From Branchiostoma floridae (lineage: Eukaryota; Chordata; Leptocardii; Amphioxiformes; Branchiostomatidae): a DNA stretch of 64,000 nucleotides. The position numbers and the translations under genes were made by a program. The first letter of the stretch is position 1. Each line of letters begins with the position of its first letter. Positions 35,000 through 47,387 of the stretch are shown in pieces. The notes under the pieces were generated by a model. That model searched no databases. It saw nothing but the letters and a program-made list of their open reading frames with translations, and was not told the origin of the DNA. The stretch covers positions 3,964,330 to 4,028,329 of the forward strand of contig NC_049995.1 of assembly GCF_000003815.2 (NCBI RefSeq), in the 5' to 3' direction.

Positions 35000-35211
35000 T
35001 AACAGATCTTGGTGGATGCCAATGTGCAGATATTGGCACATTGATGCACCCAATCCAGTGTGTTTTGGGCACACATTTAGATGCTAGATGGGCGTCACTC
35101 ACCATGAGGTAAAGTCGTGTTAGTGCCTTACCCAAGGACACAATATCAGGGCATGGTGGGTATTGAACTTGGGATATGTTGATCCAAGGAGCTTTTATCA
35201 GGAGGAGAGAG
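35000..35211 (-). repeat. SINE with tRNA-like head
   Basis: On the minus strand the head (from about 35211) has cctgataaaagctccttgg and a B-box-like gttcaatacccacc. The body follows with gtccttgggtaaggcac, a motif common in metazoan tRNA-SINEs, and gtgtgcccaaaacacactgg. The outermost 28 bp are repeated, inverted, at 36345. Confidence 0.6.
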
Positions 35212-36372
35212 CAAGAATTTTTTTCCATTCAGCTATGTTCGTAGCGGGCGACAAAATTTGATTAACACCCACGTGTCAAAAACCCGCATCTACATACATT
35301 TCACCCACGCAAGCTTTTGTTTTCCCTTTGTTTTGTGGTCATTCATGGTGGGGCGGCCTGGGGATACAAACATTGTGTGTAGCGATCTGATTTTTGCGAT
35401 TTTGTCGACGATGTTGAACAGAAGAGTAACTTCGGAATACATACAGCGGCGGCAATATTCTCTCTGACTGAGGGTGAAATTTCAAAGCCATACGGCGACC
35501 GGACAGCGCCGCCGCTCGGGTACGGGCTAAGCCTAAAGGCAAAATTGTCTGAGGCAAAGTCTACGAAAAAAACTGGTAATATTCCTACAATTAATGATGA
35601 CTGTGAAAAACCTGACTCAATGATCACAGGAACCAAGTTTTTTTTAAGTATGCAACAGATATATTTCATAAATCGATACAAATACAAAGTTCAAAATTAT
35701 GCCTGGAGAACTCAAGACATTATATACGAAAACCCGATCGTAACGAAAACCATGAAAACTATGCTCTCCCGCCTTACCTTCACCTTATTCCAGGCCCGAT
35801 GTATCCTCTAAAAACACGGGTGGTTCGACAAAAATGAGCAAGGTTCGACCAACAGTGAACACGCCATTTTACCGAGCACATCATCAACAGTTACGAAAAA
35901 ATATCAGCTAAATGAAGAAAAACGTCATATTTTTTTAGTAGCCATCTGAAAATACATGTGAAAATTCATAATTCTATCGCAAGAAAACAGACCTCGATCC
36001 GCAAAAATAGGCCTAAACTGGCCCATGTTTGTTGTACGGCGAAGAGAAACATATCAAACTGTCCGCCATTGTGCGCTCTACCGCAAGATGACGTAGTCAC
36101 ATGCCTGCCGAGTTTTCCAAATAAGGGAATCGTCGGAAACCTGACCCACTTCGCCTCTTGCCGATCGGGCTTCGGGCTGGCTCGAGGGCTATGACGTAAT
36201 GGCGTGGCTCATTAGCATAGAAACCGTGCCAACCGGCGCTACGAACATCAGATCAGACGGGCGCCGCGCAGGGCAGTAAACAAAGCCGGCGCTGCGGGAT
36301 TTAACGGGCCAAACAAAGCCGCACAGCGGGCGGGTAACTTCATACTCTCTCCTCCTGATAAAAGCTCCTTGG
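35184..36372. repeat. CpG-rich 1.1 kb segment between 28 bp perfect inverted repeats
   Basis: 35184-35211 is the exact reverse complement of 36345-36372; both belong to a SINE head. Between them lies DNA clearly richer in CpG than its surroundings. The right copy continues as a recognisable but diverged SINE-head relative (36373-36420). This could be a CpG-rich promoter region with two opposed SINE copies, or an inserted unit. Confidence 0.6.
36010..36115 (-). promoter_or_regulatory. Promoter-like region with ATGGCGGAC start context
   Basis: On the minus strand gcacaATGGCGGACAG (A of ATG at 36069) matches the YY1/TISU-type start context. A TGACTACGTCA element lies about 30 bp upstream in CpG-rich DNA. 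The frame opens M-A-D-S and stops after 18 codons; no strong splice donor falls before the stop. A short first exon, an upstream ORF or a YY1 site without translation are all possible. Confidence 0.3.
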
Positions 36373-36429
36373 TTGATCCAAGCCCAACCCCCTACCAATA
36401 TGCCACACCAACGCCACTACAAATGTTAT

Positions 36430-39365
36430 TACAGACTGATTGATTGAGAATTAACTAGGCAAGATTGTAGTCTAGTCTAATGAGGTCACAAAATGAAAAA
36501 AAGGAAAAGATTATTTCAAGTTCTTGAAACCCTCCCTTTCCAAGGATCAATGTTTCTGACAAAATCATACTAGTATTACTACAAAATGTCAGTACCATCA
36601 ACTAATAGTGTTGGATTAGAATTACCATAAATATCTGAGACAATTCTTCATTCCAGGTTCTTATTCCTATATTAGATGACTAAGGCTGTTTAAGATTTGA
36701 TTTTTGCTTTGATCAATGTTTCCATATGCTGGGGAACTGAAAATAACTTCTAGTAAACCATAGGGAGCGAAAAATGTCCCGATAATCAATATTTTTGCAA
36801 CAATGATATTGAAAGAGTTGTCAGAAGTACCTTAGAAGTCGGACTGGTTGCAGACGTTGTCACTAGAATCAATAATAAACAGGAGTTTCAGCAATTATTC
36901 AATAAACCCAATTTTCTTTCTATGAATGCTGACAGCATAATAAACTTTCATATGAAACAAAGCACAACAAATTGTATTTGTCTTTTCTATATAGTCATTC
37001 CCTTTCTTCCTTCTTTCTTTTTCTTTGCCTTTCCTCTTCTGTTTGTTCTTCTTTTTCATTTCTGATCTGTTCTTTATCGTCTTTCTTTCTGTCTACGTTC
37101 TTCTTAGTTCCTTGAGTTTTCCTTAATTTTCTTTGTAGCTTCTGCCAGAGTTTCCTAAACCCACATACAGAATTCCTACATACACACACCATAGGAATCT
37201 TCTGGCCAATGAACACAGAGAATCGGTATTCGGTTACCTTATTGAAATTCAAACTTTTAAAGAGCCAATGATGTACTTCTAAAATTTGTTTAGTGTCAAT
37301 GGTAGGCATTTCGTATTGGAGACATACTATTAGGTAGTTTTAAGAAAGGTGAATACAAAAGAAATGTGGGTTAGGCTTATTATGACCCAATTAGCATCAT
37401 AAATGCAGAAACTTTAATTTTTGGGATAAATGGTAGCGACTTCAGATGCATAGGAGAGAACTATATCCTACATTTGCTTGAAAATGTTGCCTTTCTAATT
37501 TAAACTTTTTCTAACATCATTCCACAACTATTGACATTGAGATTCCTTCTCTATTACTCATATCAACCTTTTGGGAAATGCCAGACTTTGGGGTATGTCT
37601 TAATTGAATTAAACTATTTTTGAAAACACTCAAGACACTTGCAAGTATCACAAGGTTATCTATAAGTCACAAGTGTGTAATAGATTACTTCTACTGTGTA
37701 CCATGATCTTTAAGTCCTGTCTGGAGAAACACTTTTAAGACGTTCGTGACATCTTAAGAGGGATTAAGCTATCTTAAGCCAAAAAGCCGCAAAACTTCTG
37801 ACGGTGACCTAAGGGTCATAAGAGGGAGACAGATGGCTTAAGATGAAGTGCTGAAGTCTTGAAGAAAGTCTGTTTTCTCTGAGGAGGGAGAAAATGTCAA
37901 CACTTGTTCCAACACATGTCAGCATGTTTCAGAGTGATGGATATGGGAACATTCCTTAGAGGATTGATTATACAGTCTTGTCTCTACAAGGTACAAGGCC
38001 AAGGGAAGGAATGTCTTGTTTCATGATTAAACTTGAAAGGAAGGGTTTTGTTTCTGCAGAAAAGAACCATATCCTAAACCAAGCCATTCCCTTCCAATGG
38101 ACAACAACAAAAACTTAAGGATTTTCTTTGTGAAACTTGAGCTTTAAAATTTCTTTTCTTTCTTTGTTTCCTTTAAAAAGTTCCTTATTCTTCTTTCCAA
38201 TTTTTTGTCTTATTTAACAGTGTCTTCTATTATTTTAATTTTTTTGCTACCTTACTTTTTTTCTCTATGTGTTAATTGCCTCCTGTTCTTGAGTTTTCTT
38301 TACCGTAATTCCTTTTTCTGACATTTGGTCTAAGACTTTTGATTCTTTCTTTTCCCCTCTGCCTAATTTCCTTTCTCTTTCTCTAACTCTTTCTCAGTTT
38401 CTTCGATCTATATGTCCTGTCTTGTTCTTTCATTCCTCTTGTACTGCCTACTTACAGTACCCTTAATACTACTTAGCAACTTTCATAGCATTTCAACTTT
38501 CAAAGATCTGTTCAAGACAGTTAAACAAATGGCAAATTTCCCTTTGCCCCGTGGAATCTCCAACAACAAACAAGTCTGATAAAACAAGGCCACCAGTCAA
38601 AACACAACCAGCACTTTTCCTCTCCAAGTCCCTGTAGTTATCAAACACTGATACTGAAGGGGTTGGTGAGGAAGCTAGGATCAGGGAAAAGTACGCTTAG
38701 GTCAGACATCCAAGATTCTTGGCTCAGGCACAAGTCTTGTACAAACAGTCATCAAGAAAAGAATGAAAATCGATTTTGCAAGATCGTCTTTCAAAGGAGA
38801 CAAATGTTTTTGTGATTGACTTGTAAGATGAAGTTAGAATTATTATTCTTTTAAAATCCATAATTGATCTATCGGATTTTCATCTGGCAAAGCAGCGGGA
38901 TCCCTTACCAAAACTCAATACAAGATAATCCAACAACAGACGATAAACCGAAAAGTGAGTGTGTCTGGTTAATATTAACTGAAGTTAGTTGAAATCTGGC
39001 ATTCAATTTGCTGAATCTTTGATGAATTCTCCAGTGTCTCAAATGCAAGCTTGGTTTCATTTTTTTTATCAATTTTTTTGTGCGTTTAATCAAAGATAAA
39101 GACAGAAACTCTAATAAAAGAAACATTGAGGAAGTATCTAAGTCATAAACTTGCAAGATGCTGCAAAGAATCCTGTCTTGTCAAGTGGAAAGGAAACTTT
39201 CTATTACACCTCTATACTGGGTATCACAGGTCTGACATATTTATACAACAACGTTACTGTTAGAACATATATCACATTGTCATAGACAAATTGAAAAGCT
39301 TACAGTTTGTGTATCTTACACAGGACCACCCTGCAAACCAGAAAGGTAGAGCTACAGAATTACTA
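36430..39365. other. No gene; pyrimidine-rich tracts
   Basis: Contains CT-rich stretches (about 36990-37100 and 38160-38420). The 104-codon minus frame 36995-37309 is lysine/glutamate-rich because it reads the complementary GA-rich strand. Confidence 0.5.
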
Positions 39366-39371
39366 AATAAG

Positions 39372-39741
39372 TAGGGTTCAGGCCAGGATTTCATTTTAGC
39401 GTAGTGGGAATGGCAAGGAAGCGAAGCAACCAATCAGGAGATTGGTATGGAAGGGTCTTGGTCCCTCCACAGTGAGATATTGAAAATGTAGAGTTAAAAG
39501 TTGGCACTCTGTTAACATCACATGTAATCTGAAGGATTTTTTGGTCAGCTTTGAGCGGCATGTCATCATTTTTCATTGTTCAGGCATTGATCAGACAAGC
39601 ATTGATAGCAAAGTACCACTACACTAGTTAAAATGAGCGTAGTGGCCCTTATTTTAGCATAGTGGTCACAAATTATAGCGTAGTGTCCCACTAATACTGT
39701 AGTAATAGGCGCTAAGCTAAAATGCACTAGCTAGAACCCTG
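39372..39741. mobile_element. Second copy of the 2006-2323 TIR element
   Basis: Starts tagggttcaggccagg and ends ctagctagaaccctg. It shares gatttcattttagcgtagtgggaatggca-like sequence, agattggtatggaag, cactacactagtta and gcgtagtggccctta with 2006-2323. The target duplication has decayed. It is longer than the first copy because of internal insertions. Confidence 0.75.
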
Positions 39742-40284
39742 GTAAGACTGATTCTCTCCAGATCTCCCTAAGGTTCAAACGCTCCAAGTTTTCAACACTT
39801 CACTCCGCAAGCCATCTGTACAAACCTCGCCTGACACACAGGTGACCTCTGCGTTTGACCTTCAAAGGTCTTCAGAAGTGGCGAAAACATTCAGTTTACA
39901 GCCGAGGGATCTGGGGAACCCTTTTGAAGTGTTTTTGATGTATGGATGTTAGTGGATGTTAGCCCATCGCTGGTACTGAGTGATAAACTAAGCTTTAATT
40001 GGGCCTTGGTACAAGTAATGAGATTGGATGTTGGGGTATAAAGGGTTGTTATCTGGGGTTGTTGGGGCATCACAAGCTTTGATTAAGAGATTTTGCTTTA
40101 ATTGGGGAACATGTTTTTGCACTTTGTCTGTAAGGTTGCTCTCTCAAGCAGATAATTTGGCCTTGAACAGAGTACTCTATGTGTGTGGTAGAAGTTTTGA
40201 GGTAACTTTTTCTCCACCAAAACATAAAATTAATGTAGACCATCTCTTCATGTAGTGCAAGTGGGAATTTTAGTCTTGTATCAT

Positions 40285-40335
40285 CTGAGGTGGCTATCTT
40301 GAGGGTCTGCATGGGGGTCCTAGCAAATACATTTT
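40285..40335 (+). repeat. GAGGGTCTGCATG end fragment
   Basis: gagggtctgcatgggggtcc matches an end of the elements at 55731-55931 and 56875-57061. Confidence 0.4.
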
Positions 40336-40375
40336 GTCTGATGAAGAATAAAAAAGTGCCCCAAACTTATAAAAT

Positions 40376-40598
40376 CAGGGCTGTCTCCAGCCTGAACCCG
40401 TCCCTCCGTCACAGAACATAAATTTTCTTGTTGGGACGGAAAAAAATATTACCCCATCCGTCCCAAACATCTGAACTTCATGACATGAAACTGTTGAAAT
40501 CTATTTTTATAAGTTTAAAATGACACGTTTAACCAGGAAAACAACAATATGGGCTAATGAACAATGAGTAGAAAAACTTAAAGCTGGAGACAGGATGC
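40376..40598. mobile_element. Short TIR element with TCCGTC motifs
   Basis: The left end CAGGGCTGTCTCCAGC pairs with a right end whose complement reads CCTGTCTCCAGC. The interior has two blocks with ccgtccc and gggacgga in opposite orientation, as in other elements here. No intact target duplication was found. Confidence 0.55.
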
Positions 40599-40599
40599 C

Positions 40600-41100
40600 A
40601 CTTATTCAGCGTAATCAGTTAACTTCAAACCAGTAAACAATTCTGGGAAAAAAGGAGCAAAATCAAAGCTGCTCTTGCCAATTACCCAAATTTGCATGTA
40701 AGCACCAACAGTTCCAGGTGCCGTTTTCTGTATAATTCCAACTAAGACGTCTTAACCTTGCCTTGGGTCAACCCCAAGGTGACATTTTTTCTTAATTAGG
40801 CCTCAAGAAACATCAGAAGTGGCAGCTTCCTGTAACATTAACCTTAACCCACGGCTTAATTGGCATGAAGAAATCTGTACATCCTTATTACTTGTGACAC
40901 TGCCTATGTTGGGGGAAACTTGATATTCGCCCAATTAACTACAAGACTTTGCAAGTTGTAGAAAATTTCCCTGTACCATTGCTCTAGCAAATGTGAGGAA
41001 TACTATACATTCTTCCTAATCCTTCTACTTATTTCTTAAACGATTAATAAGTGTATTACGGAATGTCTACGGTAAAAAAGGAAGGAACAATACAAATATT
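40600..41100. other. No gene recognised
   Basis: Nothing beyond short chance frames. Confidence 0.45.
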
Positions 41101-41102
41101 AA

Positions 41103-41330
41103 TAGCAGGTTTGAACCAAGGACCTCTGGGTTGTGGGCCTTAAACACAGTGGCTTTATCAAGTTTATGTCACATGACACTACCAGACAACTACATGATGA
41201 ACAAATACATAGGGGTAGTGTCCATCCTCATTTTACTCTTTTGAGTGGCCCTTGGGCCACACACAGTTGTACAAGCACTACAGCAGGAGACAGTCTGCTA
41301 GTAAGAAGTATAATGTGTTCTTTTAGAAGA
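41103..41330 (-). repeat. Diverged tRNA-SINE fragment
   Basis: On the minus strand cagaggtccttggttcaaacctgc (about 41106-41129) looks like a tRNA T-arm with B box. Adjacent gtggcccttgggccacacacagttgt and cactacagcaggag resemble the body of the 15590-15873 SINE. Confidence 0.45.
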
Positions 41331-41984
41331 TGCAGCGGTTTAGCACCATAAGCTCCCTAAAATTTAGCACAGGGCCACTGTCACTGGTGCCCCATCTGAA
41401 AAGACAATGCATACTTTTGCAGACATGTCCAAAATGTTTGAAGGACCCTCGTATCTAAGCTTTGTGGGAATCCAAAAGTCTACAAGAAAAACTCCAACCA
41501 TAACTTAAGGGAAAGGATGGGGGTGTAATGGGGTCTGACTAGGCATTTCAAACAGTCTATAAAGTTTCTCTGATGTTCCTCAGTAGCTGTCAGAGTGATG
41601 AAAGTTCCATTGTTCCGTGGGACTGGCAGTTTACTAAACACTGGCATCCTGCAGACATTACCAAGACTTTGGATAACTCCCAGAGTTTAAGGGTAAGGAC
41701 AACCTTTTCACCCTTACTTTGGCTCCCAGCCTGATTCAACACTTCTTTCCTCTCAGAGAAATGTCTTCTCAAGGCCAAGTATATAGACAAGCTATCATCC
41801 ACTTATACATTGGTAATTGAGATGTATTTGATGATGATTTCTACCAAATAATGGACAGTACACTGATGGTTCTCACTCTTACATGTAGATACTTAAAATG
41901 GAGTTCCTTCTACAATTTTGCTTTCATTTTCCTTCTTGGATATTTGACTTTAGAGTTTCTTTATTTCTTTTTTCTTGCATACTT

Positions 41985-42130
41985 GAATACAGAGTTACCT
42001 CAACATTTTTTTTCTTTCAATCTTTGAATCTTTCTTTCTTTCTTTCTTTCTTTTTCAATAGAGTTCCTTCAACATTTTACTTTCTTTCTCTTTTTCTTTT
42101 CTTCTCTCTCTTTCTTCCTCTCTCTCTCAC
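41985..42130. repeat. (CTTT)n / pyrimidine-rich low complexity
   Basis: Dense CTTT and CTCT repeats. The phenylalanine- and leucine-rich frame 41898-42293 results from this and is not a gene. Confidence 0.9.
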
Positions 42131-42552
42131 CTTCTTTCCTTCATCCATTTCACATCAAGTTTCTAAAACTGCTTATAAACTGATAGGAAAGTTAACCAAT
42201 ATGGGTCCCATTAAGCTTACAACTGTGAGAAGTACAGCAAGTTTTTTTTTTTTCAAACTGAGATTCAGACATGCATATCTTTCCCACATCTAATTTTTTT
42301 CTAAGCTTTAAAACCTAATCAAATTATTGTTTCCCGAACACTTATTCCATTATCCCATTACAATAGGAAGTTCAAAGCATACAGTAGTAATCCTCTAGAG
42401 TGACTTTTTCAATACCAAAACTCACCACATTCTGGGGTAGACATAGCAAGTCTTACTTCTGGGCTCAGAGTTAAGAAGTTCAAGTACTTAAGGGATCTTG
42501 GGCAGGAAGTGTCTCAAGGATGTGTTTCACATTGGTCTGTTCAAGGCAGACG

Positions 42553-42800
42553 CTGGGGATTATGTCTGAGTGTTGGGAACACTTCTAAAGCTGTGACTTT
42601 GAACTTAGAGAAATTTCCTTTCCAAATTCCAAAGTGTTGAAAGTACTACGATGTATGTAACATTTTGTCTTGTACAATGTACAACATTGGGGATTATGTC
42701 TAAGTGTTGGAAACACTGCAAAAAGCTGTGACTTGGAACTTCCTTCCCCAATTTCAAAGTGTTGAAAGTACCATGATGTAACATTTTGTCTTACAGTGGA
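42553..42800. repeat. Tandem duplication, period about 134 bp
   Basis: Two copies start ggggattatgtct (about 42553 and 42688) and share agtgttggraacact, aaagctgtgactt, caaagtgttgaaagta and acattttgtctt. The frame at 42585-42863 spans both copies. Confidence 0.8.
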
Positions 42801-42869
42801 CGTTAGAGTTTCAGGATGGTTATTTGAAATATTACCATCAGTATTGAAGAGATTCAACGACACTTAAAT

Positions 42870-45205
42870 GTTTCCCATAGAAGGGAAATATTGACCCTCC
42901 AAACCTTGAAAAATTATGTCATGATCACATGCAATCCCTAGCAGCAGTTAGAACCAGTAGACCTGCCATGCTCAAGGATTAGACTGTCTGTTCATTGTTC
43001 AGATCTTTATTGTAACAAATTGAATCTAAGACATGATTTTAATTACAACCTGCAAAGACTAAAAGGAGAATATCAAATGATGCCCCCTGTTGTACTTTGT
43101 GAACACTGCATCTATAGATAACTTGTGTATCTCATATCACAAAACTGTTAATTTCAAACCACTGTGTCACTGGCAAGGTCAGGTGTCTTAGGTAAGTCCA
43201 GATTTCTAAAAGTTTTCATTTCAATTTTTCTCTCTTATTCTGCTTCATTTCAAAATACAGTTATCAGTCTGTTTGAACTCCACAGTTATCTAGATTTTCC
43301 ATCTTTCCTCTAATCCCTACAAACCCACATCTATACATGGTTTACCCCTGACAACTTCCTTTCCCAATAAATCACACATTTACAACCACTGAAACCTTAT
43401 ATCCCCCTGGGCAGCCTCCTGGGTCCCTAATTTCCCCCCATCACCAGCCCTGTCTGACCCCAAGTTGACCCTCGGGGACACCCAGCCAGGGGGAGGGACC
43501 AGAGTACCCCTCTCTGGTTACCCCAAGAGAGCCCGGGGACATGCTTTTGGGGGCGTTTTGTGAGGAAATATCAGGACAAGCTGTCAGGGTTGTTTCTGTA
43601 GCTGTGGATCCTGCTGATGTTTTCATTAGGGGTGGCTGCATTTCTATCAGGGGCACACGCTCCAAAAACAAATGGGTCTGGGCTCTGGCACTGCAGTTAT
43701 GTGAAGTATCACAGGCCAGTTAGATTTATACATTGTACATGTCATGAGGGTGTGCATGCCTTTTTTCTGAAGCATAGCAAGCTATCTTAGATTATTTGTG
43801 ATTCTAGTTGCTTTAATTCATCTCAACAAGTTATAAACTACTCTATCCCAAATTCATTGATAAGCTTGAGTTTAGTTTACCAGGGCTCCTATACTATAGT
43901 TGGTAAGGGGAGAGTATGGCAGCCTTGAATAAAATGACTAACTACATTTGGCTATCACATCTTAACTATAGTATTATTGAAGATGACAGTCACAACGGAC
44001 CATCCATTAGCATATATTGTCCGTGTTTACAAACATTACATGTACATATTCTTAGATTTGCCAGGCAACCAAAGAACAATTGAACAATTGCAACTCATTT
44101 CCAAAACCTATCTATAGAAATCTGTCGTTAAATTGTCAGCTCTCCTACTACCATGACATGTTGTCACGATCCCCCCATTCAGACCCTCATACATGTGTGT
44201 GGTCATGGCATATCGAACATGACAATGGACTCATTCAAATATTCTGCTATGGGGCTGATGCAAAAGAATGCCATAAATTCAAGCTGGTATCTTCTAAAAC
44301 AGCTCATTAAAATTGAATGGTTTCAGCTGCGTAACACTATGTGACAAAAAAACAAGCAAGGCTGTGTTCCTTGCTTTGATAAATATATCTAACCCCTAAT
44401 TCAGATTACTTGTAGTTTTAGAAGTTTCAAAATGTTACTTGTATTTCACTCAGTGACTGGAGTATTTTTGTTGCAATCAACAAAACCATGGCATTCACAA
44501 ATTCCAGAACAAGAGCTACTGAAACCTGACATTCCCATGCAGTACTGCAGAAAGCCGCTAGGACAGGTCCCTATTATCCAACTTGGTCTTTTTCCCCCGA
44601 CCCCTACCCACACACCAAATATCATAAAATCCATCAACAACTCCTCAAGTTGCTGTCTTACCACTTACCAGTCTACACATACATAAACTCAAACACACAC
44701 AAACAAATAGCAATGAAAAGAGTATTCTTGAGAAGGCTGTATGCTGTGGTCTGCAAGAGGTAAGTCAAAGGAAAAACAAGTTCACTATCATCTCACAGAC
44801 TCAATTAAATGCATATCAGTTAAAACAATAAAACAAACATTAAACAATATTGTATCAAATATCATATCTATTTCTGAGGAAAATGATACATACCCATGTA
44901 ACACAGAGATCCCTTTTTAACTCTTAAATCTCGTTAATCCATAATTTTGTTTCTGCATCAAGCAAAACAGTATGTGGGTCAAAACATGCACACGGGTTTT
45001 GCCACCAATGTTGCAGATTATTTTACTGATCAGAAGCACACTCTGCAAACAAACTCCACCAGAAATATGACATGCCACAAATACTGGCTAAATATATATT
45101 ACCATCGCTGGCATTACCTATCTGCTGTATCACCCCTGCTGCTCTGCTGTATAAAATTCATTCCAACATCTTTAGCTACAAATTTCTTAAATCAAAACAT
45201 TTGTT
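42870..45205. other. No gene established; GC-richer patch at 43.4-43.7 kb
   Basis: 43430-43690 is more GC-rich than its surroundings and open on both strands for 60-76 codons (43541-43723 + and 43441-43671 -). No domain or clear splice sites could be recognised, so no exon is called. The rest is AT-rich. Confidence 0.35.
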
Positions 45206-45213
45206 CAGTGAAT

Positions 45214-45517
45214 CAGGGTTCTAGCCAGCATCTGTCTTTCCATCCTTTGATGGAATTTTGCAGCTGGGGACAGATAAAAATTTTGCCTCCCATCCTCTGT
45301 GATGGACAAAAATCGGTATGTAAAAATATTAATTGAAACAAGCTGGATCTACCAGCAAAACCTGCCACCAAAATAAAAGAAATTGCATTTCACAGGGTCT
45401 AGATTTCAAACTTTTCTCTGGGAGGTATGTCCCCAGACCCCCTTGGATTGTCGCACCTTCGACAGTATTTCCAATCAAAATCCAAGGGACAGAAAAAAAT
45501 TCAGGATGGCTACTGCA
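45214..45517 (+). mobile_element. TIR element with CAGGGTTCTAGCCAGC terminus
   Basis: The left end is intact (CAGGGTTCTAGCCAGC). The interior follows 29396-29690 closely: catcctttgatgga, gatggacaaaaatc, gaaattgcatttcacagggtc, caccttcgacag and a terminal gggacagaaaaaaattcagga. The right TIR is eroded to ggcta. It has no coding capacity. Confidence 0.7.
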
Positions 45518-45519
45518 TT

Positions 45520-46510
45520 TGTTATAAAAATAAAAGTAGGGTTTGGATGGGAGAATGCGAATCTGAAAACATGGTCAGTCTACAGGCACAGGTTGTTCCT
45601 GTATCTGACCAGGCCAGTTGATCATGTCATCAGGGGTTAGAGCAGGGGCCACAAGTATAAACAAACAGTCGTCCATCAATGTCCGCCATTAACCATCCAA
45701 GTGCTGACGTGCATCCTTCAGTCACAACTTTTATGAGGGTTAACAATGAGAAAAGATACCTCAAGTTTATTGAAATGTGCCTACATTATTGGATAAACTG
45801 AACTTTAACTAAATTGATTGGGACTTACCACAAATATTCATCCGATTCCGTCCGCCTTGTTCATGGAATGGACCCGTTTACTGTTTAGTTACTAAGCTTC
45901 CGGATCCCAATCAATTCGGTGTTGGTCAGTTGAATTTCAGTTTATCCAAAATGTCATTTATCAACACAGATGAACATTTATGCTATGAAATATGCCTCAA
46001 TAAAGTTTTTGAAAACTTGATTTTTAAAAAAAATTTAACTTGAGACTTAACTATCAATATTCAAAAATGTCTTTTACCCTCTTAATGCCACCTTATGCTG
46101 TACCCAATACAAATTCGGTACCAAAAGGCTACCTTAGTACGAAGATGGTTAAATCAAGGTTGACTTTCTTTGACAAAATTTCAATTTGCTACAATTAAAT
46201 AAGTGACTTGACAAATGACATAATGTAATAAAGATCCAGACAAATCTGAAAAGATATGATCATCAGCTTCTTATTTACATCTAAGAGATTATCTTTATCT
46301 TATCTCAGCAGATAGGATAATCCTCTTCACATTCCTTAAGCACAGGCTATGAGACAAGGTTAATCTTTAGTAGGGCTGTTGAATGACAGAAGACATTAGA
46401 TAGCTGTCCACTTTGAGACACACCAGGCTGGCAGTTGTGAGGAAAATGTACAAGAAAAGCTTTAGAGAGGACTGAGAAAATTAGTTCATTGATTTTCTAT
46501 TAAATAAAAT
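45520..46510. other. No gene recognised
   Basis: AT-rich, no motif-bearing frames. Confidence 0.45.
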
Positions 46511-46513
46511 AAT

Positions 46514-46553
46514 AAGGCCACCAATTTGATTTCTTGGTTCACCTACACTCAAA
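46514..46553 (+). repeat. One end of the 16643-type Harbinger-like MITE
   Basis: taaggccaccaatttgatttc then ttggttcac matches the left end of 16643-17009 with a small deletion. The partner end is not seen nearby. Confidence 0.5.
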
Positions 46554-46755
46554 TGCTCAAACTTATGTCACTTTTTCCTGAGCACAAAACCCTAACACCC
46601 AAAAATCATGACCATATCTTGTTTGGAACACAAGATATCAAGTATGAAGTTCAAAAACAATACCAAGGAAAGCCTCTAGGTCCTGGTAGCCAAAATCTAA
46701 TCATTTTCAATGTTTTTCACACCCCAACAACACACCAAATACATGACATATAAAA

Positions 46756-46986
46756 CCGGTGGGGCGGCGGCGGCGGTGGGGCGGGGGCAGTGGGACGGCG
46801 GCAGTGGGGTGGCGCCAGTGGGACGGCGGCAGTGGGGCGGCGGCAGTGGGGCGGCGGCGGCAGTGGGGCGGCGGCGGCAGTGGGGCGGCGGCGGCAGTGG
46901 GGCGGCGGCGGCAGTGGGGCGACGGCGGCAGTGGGGCGGCGGCAGCGGCAGTGGGGCGGCGGCGGCAGTGGGGCGACGGCGGCAAT
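46756..46986. repeat. GC-rich minisatellite (GGCGGCGGCAGTGGG)n
   Basis: An array of 12-18 bp units built on ggcggc and agtggg. Unit lengths vary in multiples of three, so all frames stay open and give glycine/alanine/arginine- or proline-rich pseudo-proteins on both strands. None is a gene. Confidence 0.95.
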
Positions 46987-46989
46987 GGT

Positions 46990-47350
46990 ACAAGAAGTAT
47001 TTATTTATTTATTTATTAGGATTCTCCATATACGATGACAATGGAGGGTATGGCGAAACAGGTGTCAAAGGTCACCTCTTCAAAGCCGCCATACACACAT
47101 GTTCGCACATGTTTACACACGGCAGGGTTATACCGCCCCTTACTGGGTGACATACCCTTTCGCTGGCTAAATACAAGACGGGGATGCGCCAGGTCTCCCG
47201 TCCGGGTGATTTGAAGTGAATCACCAACTCCAGACAGAAGGGTTTGCTCCATCTCACACCGCACCATCGCACGGGTGGGGGTTCTTTAACGTGCATGGGG
47301 TGTGACTCTCCCCATACACGGGATTAGGCACCTACAGCACTTTCACTGTT
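46990..47350 (-). repeat. SINE inserted between two minisatellite blocks
   Basis: On the minus strand the element ends in a (TAAA)n-like tail (tttatttatttatta at about 47000 on +). Its body has gttctttaacgtgcatggggtg and gactctccccatacacggga. Related sequence, including the tttatttattaggattctcc tail junction and gagggtatggcg, is at 59028-59115. Confidence 0.65.
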
Positions 47351-47387
47351 GGAAATGAAAAGGGTGGGTGGGTTGTTCTGCTAGGAT

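Noticed and set aside
36995-37309. Charged coiled-coil-like frame on the minus strand
   Set aside because: The K/E-rich half follows a CT-rich tract; no splice or domain evidence.
41898-42293. 131-codon phenylalanine-rich frame with apparent membrane segments
   Set aside because: Built on (CTTT)n low-complexity DNA.
46697-47150. Glycine/alanine- and proline/histidine-rich reading frames on both strands
   Set aside because: They are translations of a minisatellite with triplet-multiple units; all frames stay open for that reason alone.
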